DNA from: Chitinophaga sancti
GTDB taxonomy: Bacteria; Bacteroidota; Bacteroidia; Chitinophagales; Chitinophagaceae
Length of the DNA stretch: 64,000 nt
Direction: 5' to 3'
NCBI RefSeq assembly: GCF_034424315.1
Contig: NZ_CP139972.1
Coordinates: 620,001-684,000 of the forward strand
Position 1 is the first letter of the stretch. Each line of letters begins with the position of its first letter. The position numbers and the translations under genes are program-made. The notes under the pieces were generated by a model, which made no database searches, was not told the origin of the DNA, and saw only the letters and a program-made list of their open reading frames with translations. Of the stretch, positions 1 through 9,460 are shown in pieces.

Positions 1-242
1 GTAATGGTAGGGAACCATACTGCTGCTTTACGCAAAGGCGAATCTGCTGACATAAACGGATAAGTTCTGTACACCTCGTCACCATACTGCGCCTTGAAAG
101 CCGCTTCGTCCGAGGTAGCAGGAGAGAAGGTGCTGGACTCAATTGCAAGACCTGCAATCGCAATCCTGGGCAGCTTTTGCTGTGCCATCACAGCTCCGTT
201 CATCAGGCAATAACCTGCCAGTAGAAAAAACACGCGTTTCAT
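1..242 (-). CDS. M81-family (MlrC-like) metallopeptidase, N-terminal part
   Basis: Only the first 80 codons are inside the window; the gene runs off the left edge. The start ATG is at 242. The first 20 or so residues form a signal peptide (basic start, hydrophobic core, AMA-QQ cleavage region), so the protein is probably exported. The mature part begins RIAIAGLAIESSTFSP, which matches the opening strand of M81/MlrC metallopeptidases (usual form: RIAIAG..HETNTF.P). Those zinc enzymes include microcystinase and related hydrolases of unknown substrate. The usual HETNTF is ESSTF here, so the first metal-binding His seen in most members appears replaced. The call rests on this short stretch only. 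Confidence 0.6.
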   Translation of the reverse strand, partial: MKRVFFLLAGYCLMNGAVMAQQKLPRIAIAGLAIESSTFSPATSDEAAFKAQYGDEVYRTYPFMSADSPLRKAAVWFPTI

Positions 243-317
243 AGATTTTCACTTTTAGCATAGATACCCTGAAAAATAATGAGAAAGTGATAGTTTTTTA
301 TAAAATATTGGATGATT

Positions 318-1307
318 TTAAATAGCCAGTTCATGCAGGTCAGCATATCGCTTTACCAAAATTTTTATATACCGCTTCAGGTATACTTCATTCAGAAATA
401 CATTTGAATAGTCCTCATACCGCTGACACTGGATTCCTAAGTAAAAGAAATACATACTCACTCCCAGCGCAGGCAGCAATGCCTTTTCTTCCTCAGCAAT
501 TGAAATCACCGATTGATAGCCCTCCAGGAATGCGGCTACCTTTTCCCTGCACACATCCAGATTTTCCTTCTCTGTACTATATACCTGCAATATATAATAA
601 GCGATGTCATAGCACAACATGCCATTTCCACAAAAGTCAAAATCAAAGATGTTGATCGCTTCGTTCTCAAAGGTCATGTTATCAAACCACATATCCATGT
701 GCACAGCACCGTGTCTTATTTTACTATGATCAATCGTTGCATATAACTTTAATAAGTAGTCCTGCGCCTGCTGCATCCATTGCATCTCTTCCGTCTCAAC
801 AGGCAGGTAGCCTTTTATTCTTTCGAATGAATCCACCACCATCACTGATGGCGTATATTCCACCCTGTCCAGTTTGAAATTCTCTGTGACCTGGTGAATG
901 CGTGCCATTGTAGCTCCTACTTTGTAATGCAGTTCAACCGGGAACTGTAATACCTTTTCGCCATGCGCATAGGAGAACATCACGCCCACCCGCAGGCCTT
1001 CGGGTGCATGCAACAGCTGCATATAGTCGTTGTCGAAATCTGCAATAGGATAAGCCACCGGCATATCATGCGCACGTAATAAATTTAACAGGCGGATCTC
1101 TTCTGCAATATCCTGCTTCGTACGCCAGTTAATACAATATATCCTGAAGATATATTTCCTGTCAACATCAGTAACAAGGTATGTGTGGTTAACACCTGCT
1201 TTCAATAGCCTGCAGGTTGTATCACGGCTGAAATTATACTTAACCTGGAATAATGGAACCAGGTATTGGGCCGACAAAATGGAACTAACTACCGGAAAAT
1301 GTGTCAT
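318..1307 (-). CDS. APH/choline-kinase-like phosphotransferase
   Basis: A 329-residue protein-kinase-fold phosphotransferase. The N-terminal lobe has a nucleotide-binding sheet (NHTYLVTDVDRKYIFRIY, about residues 40-57). The catalytic loop HGAVHMDMWFDN (about 199-210) and the metal-binding INIFDFDFCG follow, in the order seen in aminoglycoside phosphotransferases, homoserine kinase ThrB type II and choline kinases. HxD-type catalytic loops normally read HGDxHxxN; here the first Asp is Ala, but a second Asp (HMDMW) is available. Substrate cannot be read from sequence. It is divergent from cobW with 78 bp between them and is not part of the cobalamin pathway on current knowledge. Confidence 0.75.
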   Translation of the reverse strand: MTHFPVVSSILSAQYLVPLFQVKYNFSRDTTCRLLKAGVNHTYLVTDVDRKYIFRIYCINWRTKQDIAEEIRLLNLLRAHDMPVAYPIADFDNDYMQLLHAPEGLRVGVMFSYAHGEKVLQFPVELHYKVGATMARIHQVTENFKLDRVEYTPSVMVVDSFERIKGYLPVETEEMQWMQQAQDYLLKLYATIDHSKIRHGAVHMDMWFDNMTFENEAINIFDFDFCGNGMLCYDIAYYILQVYSTEKENLDVCREKVAAFLEGYQSVISIAEEEKALLPALGVSMYFFYLGIQCQRYEDYSNVFLNEVYLKRYIKILVKRYADLHELAI

Positions 1308-1385
1308 GGTATAAATGGGTTTGAACGGGGTCGGTAAAAGTATACAAAAATCCCGTAATTTAGCGCCCTACACAAAAATAATAAC

Positions 1386-2423
1386 ATGACTTCCAAAGTA
1401 CCGGTAACCATCATCACGGGGTTCTTAGGCTCCGGAAAAACCACGTTGATCCGTAACCTGATCCAGAATGCCAATGGCCGTCGTCTCGCAGTAATCGTAA
1501 ATGAATTTGGTGAAATGGGTATCGACGGAGAGTTGATCAAATCCTGCTGCGCTAATGAAGAAGATGTACTTGAACTGAACAACGGTTGTCTGTGCTGCAC
1601 GGTTCAGGAAGAATTCCTGCCAGTGATGCTGCAACTGATGGAAAGAAAAGATACCATCGATCATATTATCATCGAAACATCCGGGTTGGCACTGCCCAAA
1701 CCATTGTTACACGCGTTTAACTGGCCTGATCTGAAATCCCGGATCACTGTCGATGCCGTAGTAACTGTTGTGGACCTGGTAGGTCAGGCAACCGGTGAGA
1801 TCTGTGACCGTGAGCGTGTACAGGCACAGCGCCTGGCCGATGATTCACTCGATCATGAAACACCTATCGAAGAACTCTTCGAAGACCAGCTCTCCTGTGC
1901 GGACCTCGTTGTATTAACGAAGAAAGACCTGCTGGAAGGTACTCAGTTCGAAGAGGTAACAAGCATCATTAGCAGCAAACTCCGTCCAAATGTAAAGATG
2001 GTAACTGCTGCCAATGGTGAACTGCCTGCGGATGTACTGCTGGGAGTAAAGGCTGCTGCCGAAGATGACCTGGAAAACCGTCACTCCCATCACGAAGAAG
2101 ATCATGCCAATGGTCTTGAGCACCACCACGATGACGATATCGACTCTATCGTGGTAACTGTAACGGCACCGCATACACCGGAATCACTGGTAGCCGCCCT
2201 GAAAGAAATGGTAGCAGAACATGAGATCTACCGTATCAAGGGCTTTATCGATATTCCAAACAAGCCTATGCGTATGGTATTGCAGGGCGTATCTCACCGT
2301 TTCGATCATTATTTTGACCGTAAATGGAAAGAGCATGAAACCCGCAAAACCAGTCTGGTGTTCATCGGTGATGAACTGGTGGAGAAAGACCTGTCTGCAC
2401 TGTTACACGAAAAGTTAAACTAA
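1386..2423 (+). CDS. cobW: CobW-family metallochaperone GTPase
   Basis: A G3E-family GTPase of 345 residues. The P-loop is GFLGSGKTT (residues 12-20), and the CxCC metal site GCLCC is at 67-71. A His/Asp-rich loop at about 233-252 (HSHHEEDH...HHHDDD) is typical of metal-handling members. The CobW C-terminal domain follows. In cobalamin loci these proteins are thought to deliver Co2+ to the CobN chelatase. It fits that cobN begins one base after the cobW stop codon, so the two are a translationally linked pair. The ATG at 1386 is the first good start. A TAATTTAG sequence at about 1357-1364 could be a Bacteroidota -7 box. Confidence 0.93.
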   Translation: MTSKVPVTIITGFLGSGKTTLIRNLIQNANGRRLAVIVNEFGEMGIDGELIKSCCANEEDVLELNNGCLCCTVQEEFLPVMLQLMERKDTIDHIIIETSGLALPKPLLHAFNWPDLKSRITVDAVVTVVDLVGQATGEICDRERVQAQRLADDSLDHETPIEELFEDQLSCADLVVLTKKDLLEGTQFEEVTSIISSKLRPNVKMVTAANGELPADVLLGVKAAAEDDLENRHSHHEEDHANGLEHHHDDDIDSIVVTVTAPHTPESLVAALKEMVAEHEIYRIKGFIDIPNKPMRMVLQGVSHRFDHYFDRKWKEHETRKTSLVFIGDELVEKDLSALLHEKLN

Positions 2424-2424
2424 T

Positions 2425-5400
2425 ATGCACCTGATCCCAACAATCCCCGGTGGGTGGAATCCCAACGGGGATGGGGTCTTCCACATACAGCAATCTACAG
2501 GAGACATCGTATTCCTCTCTGCTGCCGATACGGAGATCCATTCACTGAACAATGCTTACCGGGAACTGCACCAGACCCACTCACAGCTCCCATCCCTGCG
2601 AATTGCCAACCTGGTATACCTAAAGCAGGAACTCACCATCGATAAGTATGTAGAGGAAGTGATTAGCCTTGCTAAGCTGGTGATTTGCCGCCTTTTGGGT
2701 GGCAGGAATTACTATCCTTATTTATTCGAATCCATCAGCATTGCCTGTGAACAGAATAATATTCCCGTACTCTTCCTGCCAGGTTACGATGCCCCGGATG
2801 TAGAATTGCTGAACAGCTCTACCGTTGAAGTTACCATTGCTGATACCTTATGGAAGTACTGCTGTGCCGGCGGAATGCACAACCTGAAAAACGGCTTGGC
2901 TTATTTATTTCACCACCTGTTTAAATTAAGCATACCTTATGCTGCCCCTCAGAAAATTGCTGATCTTTTCTTATTCCATCCGGCACAGGGGGTGATCCCC
3001 GCGGATAATTATACAGCAGATGTAGCTATTCTTGTGTACCAGACACATTACCTGGCTGATAATCTCGCGCCGGTATATTACCTCGTAACGGCACTGGAGG
3101 CAAAAGGTTTGCAGCCTGTTATTGCCTTTGTCAGCAACCTCCGCGATCAGCATAGCCTGCAGGAGCTGGAGTCTCTATTGAAAGGAAAAATAAAGGTGCT
3201 CATTAACACCACCAGCTTTTCTGTCAAGTCGATAGACAAGGAAGAAAGTTTCCTTTTTGATCATCTCGATGTACCCGTAATACAAGCCATCTTTGCTGCA
3301 TGTACCAAAGAAGTCTGGGAGCAAAATCTCTTTGGTCTTACACCCGTAGATGTGGCAATGAATATTGCATTGCCGGAGATAGACGGCCGGATTATTACAA
3401 CGGCAGTTTCTTTCAAATCTGCGATAGGAAAGGATGCGCTCACTGATTCAGATATACTGCAATATAGTACTCACGAAGAAGGATGTGATTTTGTCGTAAA
3501 CTTTGCCCATAACTGGATCCGGCTAAAACAGAAAGAACAGGAACAAAAACGTATTGCTCTCATCATGCCGAACTATCCCAATAAGGATAGCCGTCTGGCA
3601 AATGGGGTAGGGCTGGATACGCCGGCTAGTATTGTGGAGATCTTACAGGCCCTGAAAACAGCCGGCTATAATACCGGGGATTACATTCCCGCTACAAGTG
3701 ATGAAGTAATCAATCTTATTACCCATTACGTTACTAACGATCCCGATACAACGCTTTACCGTCCTTACCAGATAAGCATAGAGAAAGCGCAGTTTGACCA
3801 ATATTTCGACCATCTCTCTCCTGAGTTGCGAAACAAGGTGCTCAGTCAATGGGGCCCTTCACCCTCGCAGGAAGAGGATTTAATTATCCCTGGTTGCCTG
3901 TTAGGTAACATCTTTGTGAGCATTCAGCCTGCACGTGGCTACAACCAGGATGAAAAAGCCATTTATCACTCTCCTGATCTGGCTCCTACGTATCGTTACC
4001 TGGCATATTATTGTTGGGTGAATGAAGTCTTCAAAGCAGACGCGATCATTCATTGTGGCAAGCATGGGAACCTGGAATGGTTGCCAGGTAAAAGTGTGGC
4101 CCTGAGTAAGGAGAGTTGTTTTCCTGCTGCATTGTTAAGCCCTGTGCCACATTTCTATCCTTTCATTGTAAATGATCCGGGAGAAGGTACGCAGGCCAAG
4201 CGCCGTACACATGCCATCATCATCGACCACCTGATTCCGCCTATGACAAGGGCCGAGAATTATGGCACGCTTACCAAACTGGAACACCTGATCGATGAAT
4301 ATTATGAGGCGTCCAGTGTGGATCCGAAGCGTACAGCGGTGATCCGTGCACAGATAACAGCACTCGTAAAGGAGGCTAACCTGGAAACTGATTTGCAGGC
4401 CGCAGTATCTGATATGGATACTTTACTCTTAAAACTGGATGGCTATCTCTGTGAATTGAAAGAAGCACAGATCCGTGATGGCCTGCACATCCTGGGCCGG
4501 GCGCCTGAACATGAGCAGCTCATTGATTTGTTGATAGCCCTGCATCGGGTACCCGTGGCTGGGCAAAAAGGAATTACGCAGGTAGCGGCAGAAGAGCTCG
4601 GGCTGGGCTTTGATCCATTGGCAGGGGATTACGAAACTGCTTTCACACATGAAAACCCACTATTTATTAAATGCCGGAATAGGGGAGATGTCGTTGAAGT
4701 CCTGGAATTGCTTATAAAAGATAGGTTGACAGCACTTGCCATTCCAGCAGGAAATGCTAAACAGGATACGCTTTCAAATAACCTAAACATCACTGCAGAT
4801 CTACCTTCTACAACCGCTTATTGCCAGCATATACTCACACACACATTACCAAAAATCCTGGGCACTTCAGCAGAAATTACGAACCTGCTCCATGGCTTAG
4901 ATGCAGGTTACGTGCCCAGTGGTAGCTCCGGTGCACCTACCCGCGGCAGAATGGATGTACTCCCTACCGGCAGAAATTTCTATTCTGTCGATGTCCGCGC
5001 GATTCCCACACAAGCTGCTTACAGCCTGGGGTTAAAAAGCGCAAACCTCATCATTGACCGTTACATGCAGGAGCACGGTGATTATCCTGAGTCTATAGGC
5101 TTATCCGTTTGGGGAACCAGTACTATGCGTACAGGTGGTGATGATATTGCACAGGCATTAGCGCTCATGGGGGTGCAACCCGTGTGGCAGGCAGCGAATA
5201 GGAGAGTGTCTGATTTTGAAATTATTCCTCTGATTCAATTACGCCGCCCACGCATCGATGTCATGCTCCGCATCTCCGGTTTCTTCCGAGATGCATTTCC
5301 GGATGTGATCTCTTTGCTGAATGCGGTGGTGGAGAAGGTTGCATTGTTAGACGAATCGCCTGAGCAAAACCCTATCCGTAAACGTTATCTCGCAGAAAAA

Positions 5401-6156
5401 CAGGAATGGATCAATAAGGGCCTGGATGAAACCAGGGCACATAAAAGATCACTGTTCCGTGTATTCGGTTCCAAGCCGGGTGCTTATGGCGCCGGTCTGC
5501 AGGCAGTGATAGATGAAAAGAACTGGCAGACCAGGGAAGACCTGGCTAAGATTTACATCAACTGGAGCGGCTATGCTTATGGGGCAGATCGTACCGGTGA
5601 ATCTGCACATGAAGTATTTGAGAAGCGCCTGGCCGACCTGCAGATTGTGATGCATAACCAGGATAACAGGGAGCATGATATACTCGACTCGGATGACTAC
5701 TACCAGTTCCAGGGTGGACTGGCCAATGCCGTTGAAAATATAAAAGGAGCACAGCCTGCAATTTATTTTGGAGATCATGCACGGCCTGAGACACCGCGTA
5801 TCAAGAGCCTGAAAGAGGAATTGCTAAAAGTATATCGTTCCCGGGTGGTGAACCCTAAATGGATAGCAGGGGTGAAGCGCCATGGGTATAAGGGAGCGTT
5901 TGAAATGGCGGCGACAATGGATTATCTTTTTGCCTATGATGCGACTACTAATATGATAGATGATTTCATGTATGAAGGGATTAGCCAGGAGTACCTGTTC
6001 AATGAAGAGAACCGTCAGTTCATCGAACAGGTGAACCCATGGGCGTTAAAGGATATGACAGAACGTATGCTGGAAGCTATTCAGCGGGGAATGTGGCAGG
6101 CGCCTAAACCCGAAACACTGGAAAAGCTGCAAAGTATGTTTGTTGATATGGAGTAG
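2425..6156 (+). CDS. cobN: Cobaltochelatase large subunit CobN
   Basis: A 1243-residue CobN/BchH-type chelatase subunit, full length for the family. It holds the tetrapyrrole and inserts the metal while AAA+ partners hydrolyse ATP. Family hallmarks are visible: HCGKHGNLEWLPGK and NDPGEGTQAKRRTHA in the middle, then GRNFYSVDVRAIPT and GLSVWGTSTMRTGGDD in the C-terminal third. In the aerobic pathway CobN acts on hydrogenobyrinate a,c-diamide with CobS and CobT. No cobS/cobT-type chelatase genes are present; the likely partners are the AAA+/VWA products encoded at 10231-11876. The same locus also carries CbiX, which inserts cobalt much earlier, so the real substrate here is open. The stop codon lies in the first unit of a 27-bp tandem repeat. 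Confidence 0.95.
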   Translation: MHLIPTIPGGWNPNGDGVFHIQQSTGDIVFLSAADTEIHSLNNAYRELHQTHSQLPSLRIANLVYLKQELTIDKYVEEVISLAKLVICRLLGGRNYYPYLFESISIACEQNNIPVLFLPGYDAPDVELLNSSTVEVTIADTLWKYCCAGGMHNLKNGLAYLFHHLFKLSIPYAAPQKIADLFLFHPAQGVIPADNYTADVAILVYQTHYLADNLAPVYYLVTALEAKGLQPVIAFVSNLRDQHSLQELESLLKGKIKVLINTTSFSVKSIDKEESFLFDHLDVPVIQAIFAACTKEVWEQNLFGLTPVDVAMNIALPEIDGRIITTAVSFKSAIGKDALTDSDILQYSTHEEGCDFVVNFAHNWIRLKQKEQEQKRIALIMPNYPNKDSRLANGVGLDTPASIVEILQALKTAGYNTGDYIPATSDEVINLITHYVTNDPDTTLYRPYQISIEKAQFDQYFDHLSPELRNKVLSQWGPSPSQEEDLIIPGCLLGNIFVSIQPARGYNQDEKAIYHSPDLAPTYRYLAYYCWVNEVFKADAIIHCGKHGNLEWLPGKSVALSKESCFPAALLSPVPHFYPFIVNDPGEGTQAKRRTHAIIIDHLIPPMTRAENYGTLTKLEHLIDEYYEASSVDPKRTAVIRAQITALVKEANLETDLQAAVSDMDTLLLKLDGYLCELKEAQIRDGLHILGRAPEHEQLIDLLIALHRVPVAGQKGITQVAAEELGLGFDPLAGDYETAFTHENPLFIKCRNRGDVVEVLELLIKDRLTALAIPAGNAKQDTLSNNLNITADLPSTTAYCQHILTHTLPKILGTSAEITNLLHGLDAGYVPSGSSGAPTRGRMDVLPTGRNFYSVDVRAIPTQAAYSLGLKSANLIIDRYMQEHGDYPESIGLSVWGTSTMRTGGDDIAQALALMGVQPVWQAANRRVSDFEIIPLIQLRRPRIDVMLRISGFFRDAFPDVISLLNAVVEKVALLDESPEQNPIRKRYLAEKQEWINKGLDETRAHKRSLFRVFGSKPGAYGAGLQAVIDEKNWQTREDLAKIYINWSGYAYGADRTGESAHEVFEKRLADLQIVMHNQDNREHDILDSDDYYQFQGGLANAVENIKGAQPAIYFGDHARPETPRIKSLKEELLKVYRSRVVNPKWIAGVKRHGYKGAFEMAATMDYLFAYDATTNMIDDFMYEGISQEYLFNEENRQFIEQVNPWALKDMTERMLEAIQRGMWQAPKPETLEKLQSMFVDME

Positions 6157-6234
6157 GTCATTCAGAATGTTTCAATTGATTAGGACATTCCAAAAGTTTC
6201 GATGGCGTAGCTCATTCCGGCTGTTTCTTCCTCT
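6154..6234. repeat. Three 27-bp tandem units across the cobN/pduO 3' ends
   Basis: Units at 6154-6180, 6181-6207 and 6208-6234 share the pattern TAG..CATTC.....GTTTC, with diverged bases between. The third unit is the last codons and stop of pduO (minus strand). The first unit contains the cobN stop codon. Read on the minus strand, the core is GAAAC followed six to seven bases later by GAATG in every unit. The spacing is exactly 27 bp twice, which argues for old tandem duplication of the pduO 3' end. Confidence 0.6.
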
Positions 6235-6790
6235 TGTAAAGAAACAGCTGCCATTTCTCTTCAGCAACACCCGCCTTATCCATTTCCGCCCTTGCAAGAA
6301 TGAAGAACAGATCAGAAAGCCTGTTTACATAAGCAGGAATATAATCTTCGACCGTATCCACCTTCATCAGGGATACCAGTCTTCTTTCACCCCTTCTCAA
6401 TTGCGTTCTTACCACATGGCACAGCGCAGAAATTTCATTCCCGCCCGGCAGTAAGAAGTAATCAGATTTAGCGGTCATTGCAGCTTCCAGTTCGTCGATC
6501 CATTCTTCACAAAAGGCCGCGCCATCTTCCGGTTTTGGATTCGGGTTTTCTTTCTTGCAGTCAGACGGACGTGCCAGGTGAGACATCATATCCATCATGT
6601 CTTTCTGGATTTTATGTAAGCGCGCTTGCCATTCATGTTCCGGCCCTAATTTCGCTCTTAACAGTCCGATGGTAGAATTTACCTCATCCAGTGTACCGTA
6701 ACTTTCCACCCGTACATCGTCTTTATCTACACGGCTTCCGCCGAATAGCGCGGTGGTACCACGGTCTCCTTTTTTTGTATAGATCTTCAT
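6212..6790 (-). CDS. pduO: PduO-type cob(I)alamin adenosyltransferase
   Basis: A 192-residue ATP:cob(I)alamin/corrinoid adenosyltransferase, which attaches the 5'-deoxyadenosyl group to reduced corrinoid. The N-terminus MKIYTKKGDRGTTALFGG is the ATP-binding signature of the PduO family, and RVESYGTLDEVNS follows. The all-alpha bundle part has the conserved FLLPGGN motif and RR/ER pair (QLRRGERRLV). The start codon overlaps the stop of the upstream cobC by four bases (ATGA), so the two are translationally coupled. It is the last gene of the minus-strand cobalamin series and converges on cobN. Confidence 0.95.
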   Translation of the reverse strand: MKIYTKKGDRGTTALFGGSRVDKDDVRVESYGTLDEVNSTIGLLRAKLGPEHEWQARLHKIQKDMMDMMSHLARPSDCKKENPNPKPEDGAAFCEEWIDELEAAMTAKSDYFLLPGGNEISALCHVVRTQLRRGERRLVSLMKVDTVEDYIPAYVNRLSDLFFILARAEMDKAGVAEEKWQLFLYKRKKQPE

Positions 6791-7302
6791 AATAAGTTGA
6801 ATGTATAAATTCCTCCGTAATTGATTTTCTCTGCCATGATCTCATTCAGTGCCTTACCCTCCAATAAATGCCTGGCTGCACGGATCACTCCTGCGTGTGT
6901 AACAATCACTACCTTCTCAGAGACAACGAGGTCTTTTAAAAAGGCATCCAGCCTATTTACCAAATCCTGCAATGATTCACCTGCCGGCGGCCCTGAGCTG
7001 ATATAATGCGCTCCCCAATGATCCATCAGTGCCCTGTCAATCTCCTCCCATTTCATCCCTTCCCACTCTCCAAAGTTCAATTCCTTCAATCGTTCATCTG
7101 CTACATATGCCGCTGATAAATGGCTTGCTAATAACAGACAACGCTGCAAAGGACTGGTATATACTTTATCAACCTGTCCTAAACTGGCAAAGATCTCATC
7201 GTGGATCGCTGAATACCCCGCAGCCAATGGTACATCCAATTGCCCGTAACAAGTACCTGGCGCAATCTCCGGCTTTGCATGTCTTACAAAGTATAATTCC
7301 AT
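6787..7302 (-). CDS. cobC: Alpha-ribazole-5'-phosphatase (histidine phosphatase family)
   Basis: A histidine-phosphatase (phosphoglycerate-mutase fold) protein that probably removes phosphate from alpha-ribazole-5'-phosphate or adenosylcobalamin phosphate. The start is the ATG at 7302, giving 171 residues and MELYFVRHAKPEI with the RHx catalytic motif right after the first strand. The open frame continues about 48 codons further upstream, but that extension lies inside cobS and does not resemble the family. EWEGMKWEEI and the second catalytic His in VVIVTHAGVIRA are present. The start overlaps the cobS end by 19 bases, and the end overlaps the pduO start by four. Confidence 0.9.
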   Translation of the reverse strand: MELYFVRHAKPEIAPGTCYGQLDVPLAAGYSAIHDEIFASLGQVDKVYTSPLQRCLLLASHLSAAYVADERLKELNFGEWEGMKWEEIDRALMDHWGAHYISSGPPAGESLQDLVNRLDAFLKDLVVSEKVVIVTHAGVIRAARHLLEGKALNEIMAEKINYGGIYTFNLL

Positions 7303-8054
7303 ATCGCCAGTAAACACAGGTAAAAAATCAGTTCGTTCAATTGTTGCGTAGCACCCAGACAATCTCCTGTATACCCATCTATCCATTTCTGAAAATACCA
7401 TCCTAAATATAAAGTCATGGTTGCACAAGGTATCACACTGATCCACGCAGCTTCTACGCCCAATATAGCCAATGGTATAAAGCCGGTGCTCATAGCAAAT
7501 ACCAGTGCGCCAATGCTAACGGGCGAAATCACAGCCCCGATCTTACTGCTCCCATCCAATCGCGCATATTCTAAAAAACGCATCAGGAACAATGGCGTTA
7601 CTCTGCTAATAGTATGTCCGCATACGTAAATCAGGAAAAACTGATCAGGTAGCAAGATCCCCAGTTTCGCGAGCACAAAGATTTTTAATCCCATGCTACA
7701 CACCAGCGCCATCACACCATAAGCTCCTGTTCGGGGATCCTTCATAATCTCCAGGATCTTCTCTTTCGTCCAGCCACCGCCAAAGCCATCTGCTACATCA
7801 GCCAGTCCATCTTCATGAAAGCCACCTGTCATCAGCAAAGTGGCTACAATCGAAAGTACAGTGGCCACGTATGGATCTTTGAATAACAGATGCCCAAGGT
7901 AATATACAGTGGCACCCGTAGCGCCCACCAGTATCCCTATCATTGGCAGGTACCTGGCCGCACTTTGTAAACCTACATTGATATGATGACCAGCCGGAAG
8001 GCGGGTGAAAAACATCAATGCAGCCCTGAAGTATAGGATCTCCCTTTTAATCAT
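7284..8054 (-). CDS. cobS: Adenosylcobinamide-GDP ribazoletransferase (cobalamin synthase)
   Basis: A 256-residue integral membrane enzyme that joins adenosylcobinamide-GDP with alpha-ribazole (or its phosphate), the last assembly step of cobalamin. The conserved acidic motif GGFHEDGLADVADGFGGG (about residues 77-94) and the following RTGAYG are family hallmarks. Several hydrophobic segments flank it (YLPMIGILVGATGATVYYLG near residue 40 and others in the C-terminal half). The length is usual for CobS. It is separated from cobT upstream by 224 bp of repeat-like sequence and overlaps cobC downstream. Confidence 0.95.
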   Translation of the reverse strand: MIKREILYFRAALMFFTRLPAGHHINVGLQSAARYLPMIGILVGATGATVYYLGHLLFKDPYVATVLSIVATLLMTGGFHEDGLADVADGFGGGWTKEKILEIMKDPRTGAYGVMALVCSMGLKIFVLAKLGILLPDQFFLIYVCGHTISRVTPLFLMRFLEYARLDGSSKIGAVISPVSIGALVFAMSTGFIPLAILGVEAAWISVIPCATMTLYLGWYFQKWIDGYTGDCLGATQQLNELIFYLCLLAIWNYTL

Positions 8055-8278
8055 GATTGTTCTTATTTAAAACATCTGCTGAAGTAAAGTGGGCTATCGC
8101 ATGCAGTCATGCTATTGCCAGACTTTACCACAGCGGATGTAAATCTCTTGTTAGACAAATTGGCAATAGCAAAGCCGGCCATCTCATGCAGTCATGCTAA
8201 TACCTGGCTTTTATGCAGATCAAAATAGTTCCTAGCAGACTACTTCATCCATGAACGCATGCTATTACCACGCTCTGC
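8055..8278 (-). repeat. Decayed echoes of the cobT 3' end
   Basis: This 224-bp gap between cobT and cobS holds diverged copies of the last 39 coding bases of cobT. cobT ends in codons for [13 protein letters not shown] (8282-8320). On the same strand 8144-8182 reads MAGFAIANLSNKR, and 8059-8097 reads IAHFTSADVLNKN. Each block is accompanied by a TAGCATG.CTGCATG-like stretch (about 8100-8115, 8186-8200 and, weaker, 8254-8268). Spacings are unequal (138 and 85 bp). A more decayed copy may lie at about 8210-8250. No expressed gene is apparent in the gap. Confidence 0.65.
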
Positions 8279-9319
8279 TTAGTCTTTATTAGACACGCCC
8301 GCTGAAGCAAAACTAGCCATTTCATTTAGGAAAGCTACCGCTGACTGTACCAAAGGATAAGCTACAGCAGCACCTGTACCTTCTCCCAGGCGCATCCCCA
8401 GTTGCAATAACGGATCTGCTTTTAAATACGTTAATAATTGTTGATGCCCCTGCTCATTGGACTGATGTGCAAATACACAATAATCTAAGATAGCAGGATG
8501 CAATGCCGCTGCTACCAGCAGGGCAGCTGTTGTTATAAACCCATCTACAAGCACAATCATCTTCAGCTCTGCCGCCTTCAGCATAGCCCCACAAATCATA
8601 GCCACCTCGAAGCCACCAAAGGTCCTTAATATTTCCAAAGGAGATTTATCAGCAGGCGTTTGAGTACGCAGTGCCTCGCTTAAGATGGCTTTCTTTTTTT
8701 CCAGTCCTTTATCATCAAGCCCCGTACCTCTGCCAATGCATTGCTCCAATGGCAGCTCACACAAAAGGCTCATCAGCATAGCAGCGGATGAAGTATTACC
8801 AATACCCATCTCACCAAAACCAATCACATTACAGCCATCTTTATGCAACTGCGCTACCAGGGTTGCAGCACGGCTGATAGCGGTATCACATTCTTCCACG
8901 CTCATTGCAGGCGTGTGCAGATAGCTTTGCGTACCTGGCGCCACTTTCAGATCAATTAAATCCGGGTGAGGCGCAAAGGTATAATTCACACCTGCATCAA
9001 CTACCTTGATTGCAATCTGGTGCTGACGGGCAAATACATTGATGCCGGCGCCGCCCTGCAGAAAGTTGAAGACCATTTGCCAGGTCACTTCCTGTGGGTA
9101 GGGGCTTACGCCCTCCTTTGCAATACCATGGTCGCCTGCGAACACCACAATGGTAGGTTGAGCCAATACAGGCGAAAGAGTGTTCTGGATCTTACCAATC
9201 TGCAATGCCAGTTTTTCCAGTTTGCCAAGTGCTCCTAATGGTTTTGTTTTTAAGTTGATCTTTTCGGTCAAGGAAGCTTCCAGGCCGCTGTTCAGTGGTG
9301 TGATGTTAAATCCGGTCAT
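8279..9319 (-). CDS. cobT: Nicotinate-nucleotide:dimethylbenzimidazole phosphoribosyltransferase
   Basis: A 346-residue enzyme that makes alpha-ribazole-5'-phosphate from nicotinate mononucleotide and a lower-ligand base. Family motifs: [13 protein letters not shown] near residue 27, [22 protein letters not shown] (phosphate binding), [14 protein letters not shown], and the C-terminal [13 protein letters not shown] containing the catalytic glutamate. The length fits. No bluB or other gene for making dimethylbenzimidazole is in the window, so the base must come from elsewhere. The 3' end has been echoed downstream, toward cobS. Coding continues in the same direction as cobU with a 378-bp gap upstream. 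Confidence 0.96.
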   Translation of the reverse strand: MTGFNITPLNSGLEASLTEKINLKTKPLGALGKLEKLALQIGKIQNTLSPVLAQPTIVVFAGDHGIAKEGVSPYPQEVTWQMVFNFLQGGAGINVFARQHQIAIKVVDAGVNYTFAPHPDLIDLKVAPGTQSYLHTPAMSVEECDTAISRAATLVAQLHKDGCNVIGFGEMGIGNTSSAAMLMSLLCELPLEQCIGRGTGLDDKGLEKKKAILSEALRTQTPADKSPLEILRTFGGFEVAMICGAMLKAAELKMIVLVDGFITTAALLVAAALHPAILDYCVFAHQSNEQGHQQLLTYLKADPLLQLGMRLGEGTGAAVAYPLVQSAVAFLNEMASFASAGVSNKD

Positions 9320-9460
9320 GTCTGTTTAATTGTTTATTGGCGCCAGGGGAATTCCGGAGGCTACCAATCAGCTTTATTGTTATGGGTGAGTAGTGAAATA
9401 TCAAGCGCACTCAATCTGTTTAGATTTATTGTAATTGAGATGCCGGGTTAGCAGGCAACG

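Noticed and set aside
7303..7446. Longer N-terminus of the alpha-ribazole phosphatase
   Set aside because: The extra codons lie inside cobS and precede the normal first strand of the family.
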